Source: Methylobacterium sp. J-088
GTDB lineage: Bacteria > Pseudomonadota > Alphaproteobacteria > Rhizobiales > Beijerinckiaceae
Reading direction: 5' to 3'
Assembly (NCBI RefSeq): GCF_022829295.1
Contig: NZ_JAKSYH010000089.1
Location: 1-52,227, forward strand
Length of the DNA stretch: 52,227 bases
The notes under the pieces were generated by a model. That model was not told the DNA's origin. It searched no databases and worked only from the letters and a program-made list of their open reading frames with translations. Shown piece after piece: positions 1 through 7,872 of this stretch; positions within the stretch are counted from its first letter, which is position 1; each line of letters starts with the position of its first letter. The position numbers and the translations under genes are program-made.

Positions 1-91
1 CTTCCCGGGCGTGGCGCTCGCCGGGCTGGTCATCGCCATCAACCTTCTGGGGGATTGGCTGCGCGACGCGCTCAATCCGAAGCTGCAATGA
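1..91 (+). CDS. ABC peptide transporter permease, C-terminal end (partial, DppC/OppC-like)
   Basis: Only the last 29 codons are in the window; the reading frame begins at base 2 and ends at TGA 89-91. The visible tail has a hydrophobic segment (GVALAGLVIAINLLGDWLRD) followed by ALNPKLQ, the usual ending of DppC/OppC inner-membrane permeases, where the last helix leads into a short cytoplasmic LRDALDP-type tail. The two ATPase genes immediately downstream support the assignment. The permease would form the peptide channel together with its DppB partner, which lies outside the window. Substrate specificity cannot be judged from this fragment. Confidence 0.8.
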   Translation, partial: FPGVALAGLVIAINLLGDWLRDALNPKLQ

Positions 92-130
92 TGGTGGATG
101 TGATCAAGTGCGAGCCGGCCACCGCCGCGT

Positions 131-158
131 CTCCCTCCCCCGCAGAGGGGGGAGGGAG
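131..158. repeat. Hairpin in the spacer upstream of the first ATPase gene
   Basis: An 11-bp inverted repeat (131-141 and 148-158) with a 6-base loop lies between the permease stop and the ATPase start. The right arm is a run of GGAGG-type purines and is the only Shine-Dalgarno-like sequence near the ATPase start. The same pyrimidine-arm/GC-loop/purine-arm design recurs near 11550 and 51850, so this is probably one member of a dispersed palindromic repeat family. Confidence 0.6.
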
Positions 159-181
159 GGCGCGTGGCAGGTCCAGACATC

Positions 182-1162
182 ATGACCGAAACCATCCTTT
201 CCGTGCGCGACCTTACGGTCGCGTTCGACACCCGCCGCGGGCCGCTCACCGCCATCGACCGAGTGTCGTTCGACATCGGCCGCGGCGAGATCCTGGGCGT
301 CGTCGGCGAGTCCGGCGCGGGCAAGTCGGTGACCGGTTCGGCGGTGATCGGGCTGATCGACCGGCCGGGCCGGATCGCCGGCGGCGAGATCCACTTGCGC
401 GGCGCGCGCATCGACAACCTTTCATCCGAAGCGATGCGGCGGGTGCGGGGCCGGCGCATCGGCATGATCTTCCAGGATCCGCTGACCTCGCTCGATCCGC
501 TGTTCCGGGTCGGCGACCAGATCGTCGAGACCCTGCGCACCCACACCGACCTGTCGGGCCGGGCCGCCCGCACCCGCGCCATCGATCTGCTCGCCGAGGT
601 TGGCATCCCGGCGCCCGAGCGGCGGATCGACGGCTACCCGCACGAATTCTCCGGCGGCATGCGCCAGCGGGTGGTGATCGCGCTCGCGCTCGCCGCCGAA
701 CCGGAGCTGATCATCGCCGACGAGCCGACCACGGCTTTGGACGTCTCGGTCCAGGCCCAGATCATCACCCTGCTCAAGCGCCTCTGTCGCGAGCACGGCA
801 CCGCGGTGATGCTGGTGACCCACGACATGGGCGTCATTGCCGAGGCGGCCGACCGGGTTGCGGTGATGTATGCCGGGCGGGTGGCCGAGATCGGCCCGGT
901 CGCCTCGGTGATCGCGAAGCCCCACCATCCTTATGCGGTCGGCCTGATGGGGGCGATCCCGACCCTGTCGCAGGAGGCGGACCGGCTCAGCCAGATCCCC
1001 GGCTCGATGCCGCGGCTCACCGCCATCCCGCAGGGCTGCGCCTTCAACCCGCGCTGCCCGAAGGTGTTTGCGCGGTGCCGCGTCGAGCGGCCGGAGCCGA
1101 TCCCGGTCGATGCGAGCCGGGTCGCCTGTCACCTCTACGATGCAGCGGAGCAAGCGGCGTGA
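182..1162 (+). CDS. dppD: Peptide ABC transporter ATP-binding protein (DppD/OppD family)
   Basis: A 326-residue cytoplasmic ATPase that would energise dipeptide or oligopeptide import. Visible motifs are Walker A GESGAGKS (about residue 41), the signature EFSGGMRQRV, Walker B LIIADEPTTALD and the switch histidine in VTHDMG. The C-terminal extension ends with the GCAFNPRCPK cysteine motif typical of the DppD/OppD subfamily. An in-frame GTG at 164 would add six residues and is better spaced from the GGAGG at 151-155, so the start is uncertain; ATG 182 fits the usual family N-terminus. It overlaps the next gene by 4 bases (GTGA), indicating translational coupling. The dpp symbol is by family resemblance; the transported peptide is unknown. 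Confidence 0.9.
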   Translation: MTETILSVRDLTVAFDTRRGPLTAIDRVSFDIGRGEILGVVGESGAGKSVTGSAVIGLIDRPGRIAGGEIHLRGARIDNLSSEAMRRVRGRRIGMIFQDPLTSLDPLFRVGDQIVETLRTHTDLSGRAARTRAIDLLAEVGIPAPERRIDGYPHEFSGGMRQRVVIALALAAEPELIIADEPTTALDVSVQAQIITLLKRLCREHGTAVMLVTHDMGVIAEAADRVAVMYAGRVAEIGPVASVIAKPHHPYAVGLMGAIPTLSQEADRLSQIPGSMPRLTAIPQGCAFNPRCPKVFARCRVERPEPIPVDASRVACHLYDAAEQAA

Positions 1163-2139
1163 GCGCCTACGTCGAAGTCACCGACCTGCGCCGGCTGTTC
1201 GATGTCTCGAAACCCTGGCTCAACCGGGTGATCGAGCGCGAGCCGCGCAAATTCCTCACCGCGGTGGACCGGGTCGGCTTCGCGATCGAGAAGGGCGAGA
1301 CCTTCGCGATCGTGGGCGAATCCGGCTCCGGCAAGTCGACCGTGGCCCGGATGGTGGTCGGCCTGCTGCCGCCCTCGGCCGGCGAGGTGACGATCACCGG
1401 CGTGTCGATGACCGACCCGCGCCAGGCCGCCGCCCGACGACGCCTGCGCGCGCGCATCCAGATGATCTTTCAGGATCCCTACGCGTCCATGAACCCGCGC
1501 TGGCGGGTCGGAAAGATCATCGCCGAGCCGATCCGGGCCTTCAACCTGATCCACGGCGAGGGGGCGATCCGCGCCCGGGTCAGCGAGCTGCTCGGCCTCG
1601 TCGGGCTTCACGCGGATGACTCAAAAAAGTACCCGCACGAATTCTCAGGCGGCCAGCGGCAGCGGGTCGCCATCGCCCGGGCGCTGGCCAGCCAGGCCGA
1701 GTTTCTGGTCGGCGACGAGCCGACCTCGACGCTCGACGTCTCGGTGCAGGCGCAGATCCTGAACCTGATGCGCGACCTGCAGGACCGGCTGGGGCTGACC
1801 TACCTGTTCATCTCCCACAACCTCGCCGTGGTCCGCCACATGGCGACCCGGGTGGGGGTGATGTATCTCGGCCGCCTCGTGGAGGTCGCCACCGCCCAGG
1901 ACCTGTTCGCGGCGCCCCGCCATCCCTACACGCGGATGCTCCTCGACGCGGTGCCCGACCTCGCCCATGTCGGCCGCGCCCGGGTGCCGGTCTCCGGTGA
2001 GATCCCGAACCCGATCGATCCGCCCCCCGGCTGCACCTTCAACCCGCGCTGCCCGCTGGCGAACGACCGCTGCCGCACCGAGGTGCCGCCCCTGCTCGAC
2101 GGCGTCGCCTGCCACGCCGTGCACGAGGGGCGGGCCTGA
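1159..2139 (+). CDS. dppF: Peptide ABC transporter ATP-binding protein (DppF/OppF family)
   Basis: The second ATPase of the importer, 326 residues, starting at GTG 1159 inside the stop of the preceding gene. It has Walker A GESGSGKST, signature EFSGGQRQRVAIARAL, Walker B FLVGDEPTSTLD, switch-region ISHNLAVV and the C-terminal GCTFNPRCP motif. The N-terminus carries the DppF-type VSKPWLNRVIEREPRKF insertion before the P-loop, where OppF/DppF proteins differ from DppD. The two ATPases would act as a heterodimer under the DppBC channel. The operon appears to end here: the next gene begins about 110 bases on and is unrelated. Confidence 0.92.
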   Translation: MSAYVEVTDLRRLFDVSKPWLNRVIEREPRKFLTAVDRVGFAIEKGETFAIVGESGSGKSTVARMVVGLLPPSAGEVTITGVSMTDPRQAAARRRLRARIQMIFQDPYASMNPRWRVGKIIAEPIRAFNLIHGEGAIRARVSELLGLVGLHADDSKKYPHEFSGGQRQRVAIARALASQAEFLVGDEPTSTLDVSVQAQILNLMRDLQDRLGLTYLFISHNLAVVRHMATRVGVMYLGRLVEVATAQDLFAAPRHPYTRMLLDAVPDLAHVGRARVPVSGEIPNPIDPPPGCTFNPRCPLANDRCRTEVPPLLDGVACHAVHEGRA

Positions 2140-2249
2140 CGGCCTTCCATAAACGCAGGGTCGGAATCCACGTTCCGGCGTCGAATCGTGGTCCCTAAGT
2201 CGCTGGCCGGCTAAACCGGTCGCACGAATCGGGGGGACGCAACCGGCCC

Positions 2250-2738
2250 ATGAAAGCGACGACCTGGGTGATCCTGACCGCGCTACTCGCCGGCTCGCCG
2301 GTTCTCGCGCAGACGCCGGTACCGGCCCAGCAGACGGACAAGCCCGGCGTGAGCCTCGAACAGGCTACGATCCGCAAGCTCAACGCCTATGTCGTACTCC
2401 TCAACCGCACCCTGCGGGCACAGGAATAGCTCAGCCGCTATCGAAGCTGGGTCAACATGAAGACAGGCCCGACGGGCCGTGAGCGCGTCATCCATGGCCT
2501 CTACGGGCTCTACGATAGGCGCGTCGAGATTGCGAAGGCGGAAGCCGCGACGGCGCAGCCACCCGCGATGCCGGAGCCCGATGGCGCCATCAAGCGCTAC
2601 ATCGCCGCCTATCAGGCGTCCGCCCCGATCGTGACCGAGGCGGACGGCTATTGCGAGCGGCAGGATTGCCGGGCCGACAAGAGGGAGCAGGGCAAGTTAA
2701 TCACGACCGCGCAGAGCGCCGCGATATCCTTGCGGTAG
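2250..2738 (+). pseudogene. DUF3829-like exported protein interrupted by an in-frame amber codon
   Basis: One reading frame runs from ATG 2250 to TGA 2738 with a single TAG at 2427-2429. The first 59 codons give a signal peptide (MKATTWVILTALLAGSPVLA) followed by SLEQATIRKLNAYVVLLNRTLRAQE. After the stop the same frame continues SRYRSWVNMKTGPTGRERVI, then AIKRYIAAYQASAPIVTEADGYCERQD. This LNAYV-LLN / IKRYIAAYQ-LAPI / YYERQDY pattern resembles DUF3829-type periplasmic proteins. These are usually longer, so the C-terminus also seems truncated near the GK(A)LH motif. I infer a decaying gene. Suppression of the amber codon, or reinitiation at ATG 2457, cannot be excluded. Confidence 0.6.
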
Positions 2739-2769
2739 CGCGCCGGGCGGGTTCCGAGGGGCGATCCCG

Positions 2770-3213
2770 TTACGCGTCGCGCCACTCGGAAAACGTCGCC
2801 GCCTGCCCAACCGTCACGCCGTTGCGATCGAGCTGCCAGACCACCGCTCGCTCGATCCAGAAGCGCCGTCCGTCCTTGGCGATGCGCAGGCCGCGATAGC
2901 CGCGGGTGAATCCGTCCCGGGTTACGGCATCGAGCAGCCGCTGGCGCTCGGCGCGCTCGGGCGCTTCCGCCGAGAGCCGCGAGGGCAGGCCGACGAGTTC
3001 CTCGCGGCTGTATCCGAAACAGACCTGTGCGGCCTGGTTGGCGTAGACGAAGCGCGGATCCGCGCCTCCGTCATGGGCCAGGACCGCGAACGGCGCCTGC
3101 CCGTAGAGCCACGCCGCGGCCGCCCCTTCGTGCACCAGCGGCGTGCCCAGACGCCGCGCATAGCTGCCGGTGAGCACGGCGAAGAAGTCCGGGTCGTGCG
3201 AGAGGTCGGTCAT
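2770..3213 (-). CDS. MEKHLA (PAS-like) domain protein
   Basis: A 147-residue protein made almost wholly of one MEKHLA domain, a PAS-related fold first named from plant HD-ZIP III proteins. Typical segments are SYARRLGTPLV, APFAVLAHDGGADPRFVYAN, CFGYSREELVGLPSRLSAEA, YRGLRIAKDGRRFWIE and GQAATFSEW. No output domain is attached. Bacterial examples are usually free-standing and their function is unclear; ligand or redox sensing is a guess from the fold. ATG 3213 is chosen because the conserved domain begins soon after it and the residues encoded upstream are unlike the family; no clear ribosome binding site is visible. Confidence 0.85.
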   Translation of the reverse strand: MTDLSHDPDFFAVLTGSYARRLGTPLVHEGAAAAWLYGQAPFAVLAHDGGADPRFVYANQAAQVCFGYSREELVGLPSRLSAEAPERAERQRLLDAVTRDGFTRGYRGLRIAKDGRRFWIERAVVWQLDRNGVTVGQAATFSEWRDA

Positions 3214-3864
3214 GGCGTGCCGGAAAGGGGGCGGCCCAAGCGGCCGTAGATCATCCGGATGCAGTCGGACCCGGTTCGATCGCAGCGTGCAGCGGTGATC
3301 CGCAACCGCGGCTGCTGACACATACGTTCTCGTCAACACATCAGATGCATCCCCTAGATTTTGTGGCCGTACTCGTTTTCACGATCTTTGGATAATATAA
3401 ATCTTTTGGATAAGTAAGATGCTTGGCTCAATAATTGACTTGGAATTTGATTTAGAATGTATCGCGTATTGGTTGAGCGGGTTGACGAACTTGCATCGGT
3501 GACGTTATAGACCAATCAGTATCGGTGCTGCGATGGTCAGGTCACCGAGGTTCCGTGAGCGCGGGTCACGGTCTTCAAAAAGATCACGGTCGGGCTGGGA
3601 TTGATGTTCTGCCGGTCTCGACCCGGGCGCTTCTCTTTCCACGCTCTTGATTCGATCCGAGGGCCGGCCGCCGGCCTCAGGGTGTTCACAGTCTCGTCGT
3701 CATGAAGTCCGGAATACCATCATCGAAGCGGGATCGCGCGTGCGCGAGTCGCCGAGCCGGGGCCGCAGTTCGGGCTCCGGGACACGGCTGCCAAAATCCG
3801 GTGGATGGAGGCGGCGGTTCCGCGATGGCACGTCCGAAACACAGGCGATCGACAGGTGGGATGC
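3214..3864. other. Gene-free spacer with an AT-rich patch and direct repeats
   Basis: No convincing gene is visible. Bases 3330-3500 are strikingly AT-rich against a GC-rich background. They hold two near-identical direct repeats of ATCTTT(T)GGATAA at 3384-3395 and 3401-3413, a 17-base period, close to one and a half helical turns. A short hairpin, CCGTGA/TCACGG, lies at 3553-3571. The patch separates the divergently oriented MEKHLA gene and the parA-like gene, so it could carry promoters for both. Open frames across 3647-3860 have no recognisable product. Confidence 0.5.
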
Positions 3865-4566
3865 ATGGATCCTGAAGGATCCGGGATCGAGCCCGAGACC
3901 TCGGCCCAGCCAGCCGTTCGGCCGCTGCGGATCCTCGCGATCGCCGTCCAGAAGGGTGGCACCGGCAAGACGACGCTGGCCGCTTCCCTGGCGGTCGCCG
4001 CCGCGGAGGCGGGCGAGCGCGTGGCCGCGCTCGATCTCGACCCGCAGAACTCACTGGCGGGCTGGGGCGCCCTCCGGACGGAGCGATCCGTCGCGGTCGA
4101 TCGGGTCCAGCCCTGGGAGATCGGGCAGCTCCCGGCGATCCTGGACCAACTGGCCGAGCAGGGCACGACGCTCGCCGTCCTCGACACCGCCGGTAGCTCC
4201 GCGGGGCTGGCGCCGGCCCTGAAGGCGGCCGATTTCGCGCTGCTGCCGGTGCGGCCCTCGCGGCTCGACATCGTGGCGGCGCGCCCGACGCTCAAGGCGC
4301 TGGTCGGCCTCGGCCTGCGCGGGCGGCTGGCCCTGGTGCTGAACCAGTGTCCGCCGCTGCCTTCGCCACGCACCAGCGCCTATGCCGAGCAGTTGCACGG
4401 GCTGGGCGTGCTGGCGGAGCCGAGCATCATCCACCGGGTCGACCACCAGGACGCCCTGGCGACAGGCCTCGGTGTGACGGAATACGCGCCCGGCGGCCCG
4501 GCCGCCGAGGAGATCCGGGCCCTCTGGGCCTGGATCGACGCGAAGATGCGGGCGACGGCGCGCTGA
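3865..4566 (+). CDS. ParA/MinD-family ATPase (orphan)
   Basis: A 233-residue cytoplasmic P-loop ATPase. The deviant Walker A KGGTGKTT lies in AIAVQKGGTGKTTLAASLAV, Walker A' is DLDPQNSLAGW and Walker B is LAVLDTAGS. These place it in the ParA/MinD/Soj superfamily, which segregates DNA or positions protein complexes. The length suits short plasmid- or chromosome-encoded ParAs without an N-terminal DNA-binding domain. ATG 3865 is preferred because AGGTGGG (3853-3859) sits 5 bases upstream; ATG 3805 is an in-frame alternative. No parB or obvious parS cluster adjoins it, so its cargo is unknown. It converges on the dipeptidase gene with only 4 bases between the stops. Confidence 0.85.
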   Translation: MDPEGSGIEPETSAQPAVRPLRILAIAVQKGGTGKTTLAASLAVAAAEAGERVAALDLDPQNSLAGWGALRTERSVAVDRVQPWEIGQLPAILDQLAEQGTTLAVLDTAGSSAGLAPALKAADFALLPVRPSRLDIVAARPTLKALVGLGLRGRLALVLNQCPPLPSPRTSAYAEQLHGLGVLAEPSIIHRVDHQDALATGLGVTEYAPGGPAAEEIRALWAWIDAKMRATAR

Positions 4567-4570
4567 GGCC

Positions 4571-5956
4571 TTAGCCCTGGCCGAGGGCCGTGAGGATCCG
4601 CGCCCAGGAGCGCGTGCCCTTGTGGAAGCTCGTCAGATCGTACTTCTCGTTGGGCGAGTGGATCCGGTCGTCGTCGAGGCCGAAGCCGATCAGCAGGGTG
4701 TCGCGCCCGAGGATCCGCTTGAAATCGCCCACGATCGGGATCGAGCCGCCGGCCCCCACGGTCACGGCCGGCACGCCCCATTCCTCGGCGAGCGCGGCCT
4801 TGGCGGCGCCGAGCTGCGGCATGTCGAACGGCAGGGTGATCGCCCGCGAACCCTTGTAGGTGATGACCTCGACCCTGCAATCGGCAGGGATCCGTGCCCG
4901 CACGAAGGCCTCGAACGTCTCGGCCAGCCGCTTCGGGTCCTGATCGTCCACGAGGCGGAACGAGACCTTGGCCGAGGCCGTGGAGGCGATCACGGTCTTG
5001 GTGCCCTCGCCCGTGTAGCCGCCGATGATGCCGTTGGCGTCGCAGGAGGGGCGCGACTGCACCAGCTCGATCGGCAGCCGGCCGCGCTCGCCCGCGGGCT
5101 CCTTCAGGCCGATCGGACCGAGCAGCGTCTCGGGCGTGAGGCCGAGGCCGCGCCACTGCTCCAGAACCTCCGGCGGGCGCTCGTGTACGCCCTCGTAGAA
5201 GCCCGGGATCGTGACCCGCCCGTCGTCATCGTGCAGGTCGGCGATGATCTTGGACAGCACGTGGATCGGGTTGCGCGCCGCGCCGCCGAAGAAGCCCGAA
5301 TGCAGGTCGCGGTCGGCGCAGGTGACCGTCACCTCGAAATACGCGAGGCCGCGCAGCGACGAGGTGATGGCCGGGGTGGTGCGGTTCCACATGGTGGTGT
5401 CGCAGACCAGCACCACGTCGCAGCCGAGTTTCTCGCGATTGGCCGCGACCCATTCGGGCAGGCCCTGCGATCCGCTCTCCTCCGCGCCCTCGATCAGGAT
5501 CGTCACGCCGCAGGGCAGCTCACCGCTCATGGCAATATGGGCCCGGCAGGCCTCCACGAAGGTCATCACCTGACCCTTGTCGTCGGAGGCGCCACGCCCG
5601 ACGATCTTTTTTCCGCCCTGTCCGTCGTCGGCGATGTGCGGCTCGAAGGGTGGCGTCGTCCAGAGGTCGAGGGGATCGACCGGCTGCACGTCGTAATGGC
5701 CGTAGAACAGGACGTGCGGCGCCCCGGGCTTCGGCTTGTGGGCCAACACCACCGGGTGGAGCGACGTCTCCTCCACGGAGGTCTCGAAGCCCAGCGCCGT
5801 GAGATCCTGGGCCAGCCAGGCGGCGGCCTCCCGGCACGGGCCGGCGAAGGCCGGATCGGTGGAGATCGACGGGATCCGCAGGAAGGCGAACAGCCGCTCC
5901 AGGGCGTTCTCCAGATCGGCGTCGATGTCGTTGAGGATCGCGTCGAGCGCGGCCAT
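4571..5956 (-). CDS. M20 family metallopeptidase / dipeptidase
   Basis: A 461-residue M20 enzyme of the ArgE/DapE/ACY1/CPG2 group that would hydrolyse dipeptides or N-acyl amino acids using two metal ions. The catalytic HYDVQP motif (about residue 87), bridging-metal GRGASDDKG and general-base EGAEESGS are all present. A dimerisation (lid) insert with DLHSGFFGGAARNP follows, then the C-terminal PRIHSPNEKYD-like metal motif (here RIHSPNEKYD). Length and motif order match the bacterial dipeptidase subgroup annotated M20/M25/M40. No signal peptide is visible, so it is probably cytoplasmic. It could process peptides imported by the nearby ABC system, but that link rests on proximity only. Confidence 0.92.
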   Translation of the reverse strand: MAALDAILNDIDADLENALERLFAFLRIPSISTDPAFAGPCREAAAWLAQDLTALGFETSVEETSLHPVVLAHKPKPGAPHVLFYGHYDVQPVDPLDLWTTPPFEPHIADDGQGGKKIVGRGASDDKGQVMTFVEACRAHIAMSGELPCGVTILIEGAEESGSQGLPEWVAANREKLGCDVVLVCDTTMWNRTTPAITSSLRGLAYFEVTVTCADRDLHSGFFGGAARNPIHVLSKIIADLHDDDGRVTIPGFYEGVHERPPEVLEQWRGLGLTPETLLGPIGLKEPAGERGRLPIELVQSRPSCDANGIIGGYTGEGTKTVIASTASAKVSFRLVDDQDPKRLAETFEAFVRARIPADCRVEVITYKGSRAITLPFDMPQLGAAKAALAEEWGVPAVTVGAGGSIPIVGDFKRILGRDTLLIGFGLDDDRIHSPNEKYDLTSFHKGTRSWARILTALGQG

Positions 5957-6064
5957 CGGGGGCTCCGGGGTTTTCTCGCGGGACGAGGGTTAGCCGAGGC
6001 GGGGTGCGGGCGGCAATGTCGGGCGGCCGATGGATTGGATCTGGAGCCGCTGCGCGGCGCGTCT

Positions 6065-6193
6065 TGTGCTGGATCCCGGGTCGCATTCCGCTGGCGCGGC
6101 ATGCGCCCGGGAGGGGGCGTCGCGCTTCATGTTGCACTGTCGCCTTGCCCGGACAGGTGGAGTGAAACGGAACCTCATCCGGGATCCAGCACA
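6065..6193. repeat. 129-bp element with perfect 15-bp terminal inverted repeats
   Basis: The ends TGTGCTGGATCCCGG (6065-6079) and its exact reverse complement (6179-6193) bracket the element. Allowing a 2-base gap, pairing extends about 5 bases further outward. Read on the minus strand, the interior aligns over about 105 bases with 10173-10282, sharing GGTTCCG, ACCTGT-CGGG, CCGGGCGCATGC and GAATGC-ACCCGGG blocks. It lies in the spacer before the aldehyde oxidoreductase operon and encodes nothing. It resembles a MITE or a large REP-type palindromic element. The remaining spacer (5957-6336) shows no gene. Confidence 0.7.
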
Positions 6194-6336
6194 CGAAGAC
6201 GTCGCAGAGCGACACCGCGTCCCCACGAATCCGCAGCCACAGGCGTCCGATCCGAGACCGAGAATCGCTGCCCCGGAACGGGCGCAGATTGGAACGGTTA
6301 TCGACAGAACCCGCCGCCCCGCACCATGGACACGCC

Positions 6337-6861
6337 ATGCGCCTTAAGAACCAGCCGCCCGTGTCGGCGGATACGCCCATTGGCATCATGCTCACGATCA
6401 ACGGGCAACGGCGCGAATTGCAGGTCGCCCCGTGGACCACGCTGCTCGATCTGCTGCGCGAACGGCTCGATCTCACCGGCACCAAGAAGGGCTGCGACCA
6501 CGGACAGTGCGGCGCCTGCACGGTCCTGGTGAATGGCACCCGGGTCAATTCTTGCCTGACCCTCGCCGTGATGAAGGACGGCGCCGAGATCACCACGGTG
6601 GAAGGCCTCGCCGGCCTCGGCGACCGGGCGGGCAGCAACGCCCTCCACCCGATCCAGGAGGCGTTCATCGAGCACGACGCCTTCCAGTGCGGCTACTGCA
6701 CGCCGGGCCAGCTCTGCTCGTCGGTGGGCCTGATGAACGAGGGCCACGCCCACACCCGCGATGAGATCCGCGAGGCGATGAGCGGCAACATCTGCCGCTG
6801 CGGCGCCTACACCAACATCGTCGACGCCATCGAGGACGTCATGCAGGGAGGCGCCCGATGA
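6337..6861 (+). CDS. Molybdenum hydroxylase 2Fe-2S subunit (PaoA/YagT-like)
   Basis: The small electron-transfer subunit of a xanthine-oxidase-family enzyme, about 174 residues. It contains the plant-ferredoxin-type cluster GCDHGQCGACTVLVNG with a later partner cysteine in NSCLTL, and a C-terminal [2Fe-2S] domain with QCGYCTPGQ and GNICRCGAYTNI. Electrons would pass from the Moco subunit through these clusters to FAD. Unlike E. coli PaoA no twin-arginine leader is visible, suggesting a cytoplasmic enzyme. ATG 6337 is the most likely start; ATG 6388 also leaves the domain intact and neither has a clear ribosome binding site. It overlaps the FAD-subunit gene by ATGA. Confidence 0.92.
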   Translation: MRLKNQPPVSADTPIGIMLTINGQRRELQVAPWTTLLDLLRERLDLTGTKKGCDHGQCGACTVLVNGTRVNSCLTLAVMKDGAEITTVEGLAGLGDRAGSNALHPIQEAFIEHDAFQCGYCTPGQLCSSVGLMNEGHAHTRDEIREAMSGNICRCGAYTNIVDAIEDVMQGGAR

Positions 6862-7865
6862 ACCGCTTCGATTACGTCCGCGCCGGCACAGTGGCGGAGG
6901 CGGTGCAGGCTTTTGGGGCGGGTGCCCGCTTCATCGCGGGCGGCACCAACCTGATCGACTTGATGAAGTACGACGTCGAGAAGCCGGGCCGGCTGATCGA
7001 CATCACCCGCCTGCCCCTCGACAGGATCGAGGCTCACGGGAACGGCCTGCGGATCGGAGCGCTCGCCACCAACGCGAAGGTGGCCTACGACGACCGCGTC
7101 GCTGAGCGCTATCCGTTGCTGCGCAACGCCATCCTGGCCGGCGCTTCGGCGCAGCTGCGTAACGCGGCCTCGACCGGCGGCAACCTGCTCCAGCGGACCC
7201 GCTGCTACTACTTTTACGACACGGCCACCGCCTGCAACAAGCGCGAGCCCGGCTCCGGCTGCCCGGCGATCGGCGGGATGAACCGCATCCACGCGATCTT
7301 CGGGACGAGCGAGAACTGCATCGCCACCCATCCCTCCGACATGTGCATCGCGCTGGCCGCCCTGGAGGCCACCGTGCAGGTGAGCGGGCCGCAGGGCGAC
7401 CGCTCGATCCCGTTCTCGGAGTTCCACCGCCTGCCGGGCGACGCGCCCGAGACCGACACCAATCTCGCCCCCGGCGAGATCATCGTCGCGGTCGACCTGC
7501 CGGAGAGCCGCTTTCCGCAGCACTACACCTACCTGAAGCTGCGCGATCGCCTGTCCTACGCCTTCGCGCTGGTCTCGGTGGCGGCGGCCCTGGAGTTCGA
7601 CGGCGACCGGGTGAAGACCGCGCGCCTCGCGCTCGGCGGCGTCGCCCACAAGCCCTGGCGCAACCGCGAGGCCGAGGCCCTGCTCGAAGGCAAGTCCGCC
7701 ACGCGCGAGAGCTTCCAGGCGGCGGCCGACCTGATCGTGTCCGAGGCGAAGCCGCAATCGGAGAACGGCTTCAAGATCGATCTCGCCCGGCGAGCCATTG
7801 TGCGCGGCCTCGAACAGGCCGCTGCCGGCACGCCCCAGTCGCTCAGCGACAAGCGCATCCAGTAG
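6858..7865 (+). CDS. Molybdenum hydroxylase FAD-binding subunit with a 4Fe-4S insert (PaoB/YagS-like)
   Basis: A 335-residue medium subunit of the xanthine dehydrogenase family. The N-terminal FAD-binding PCMH region is visible as FIAGGTNLIDLMK and GASAQLRNAASTGGNLLQRTRC, followed by a C-terminal CO-dehydrogenase flavoprotein domain. An insert carries four cysteines, C116, C126, C135 and C154, in the arrangement that binds an additional [4Fe-4S] cluster in E. coli PaoB. That insert separates PaoABC-type aldehyde oxidoreductases from ordinary xanthine dehydrogenases. GGGAG (6846-6850) precedes the ATG, which overlaps the stop of the 2Fe-2S gene. The Moco subunit follows after 7 bases. Confidence 0.92.
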   Translation: MNRFDYVRAGTVAEAVQAFGAGARFIAGGTNLIDLMKYDVEKPGRLIDITRLPLDRIEAHGNGLRIGALATNAKVAYDDRVAERYPLLRNAILAGASAQLRNAASTGGNLLQRTRCYYFYDTATACNKREPGSGCPAIGGMNRIHAIFGTSENCIATHPSDMCIALAALEATVQVSGPQGDRSIPFSEFHRLPGDAPETDTNLAPGEIIVAVDLPESRFPQHYTYLKLRDRLSYAFALVSVAAALEFDGDRVKTARLALGGVAHKPWRNREAEALLEGKSATRESFQAAADLIVSEAKPQSENGFKIDLARRAIVRGLEQAAAGTPQSLSDKRIQ

Positions 7866-7872
7866 GCCCGCC

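Noticed and set aside
3865..4566. Plasmid or chromosomal partition (parAB) locus
   Set aside because: No ParB with a helix-turn-helix and no clustered parS-like palindromes adjoin the ParA gene; the ParB-like protein at 37734 is a different family.
4622..6532. Plus-strand open frame of about 636 codons
   Set aside because: It runs antisense to the M20 dipeptidase and then through the TIR element; the product has no recognisable domain.
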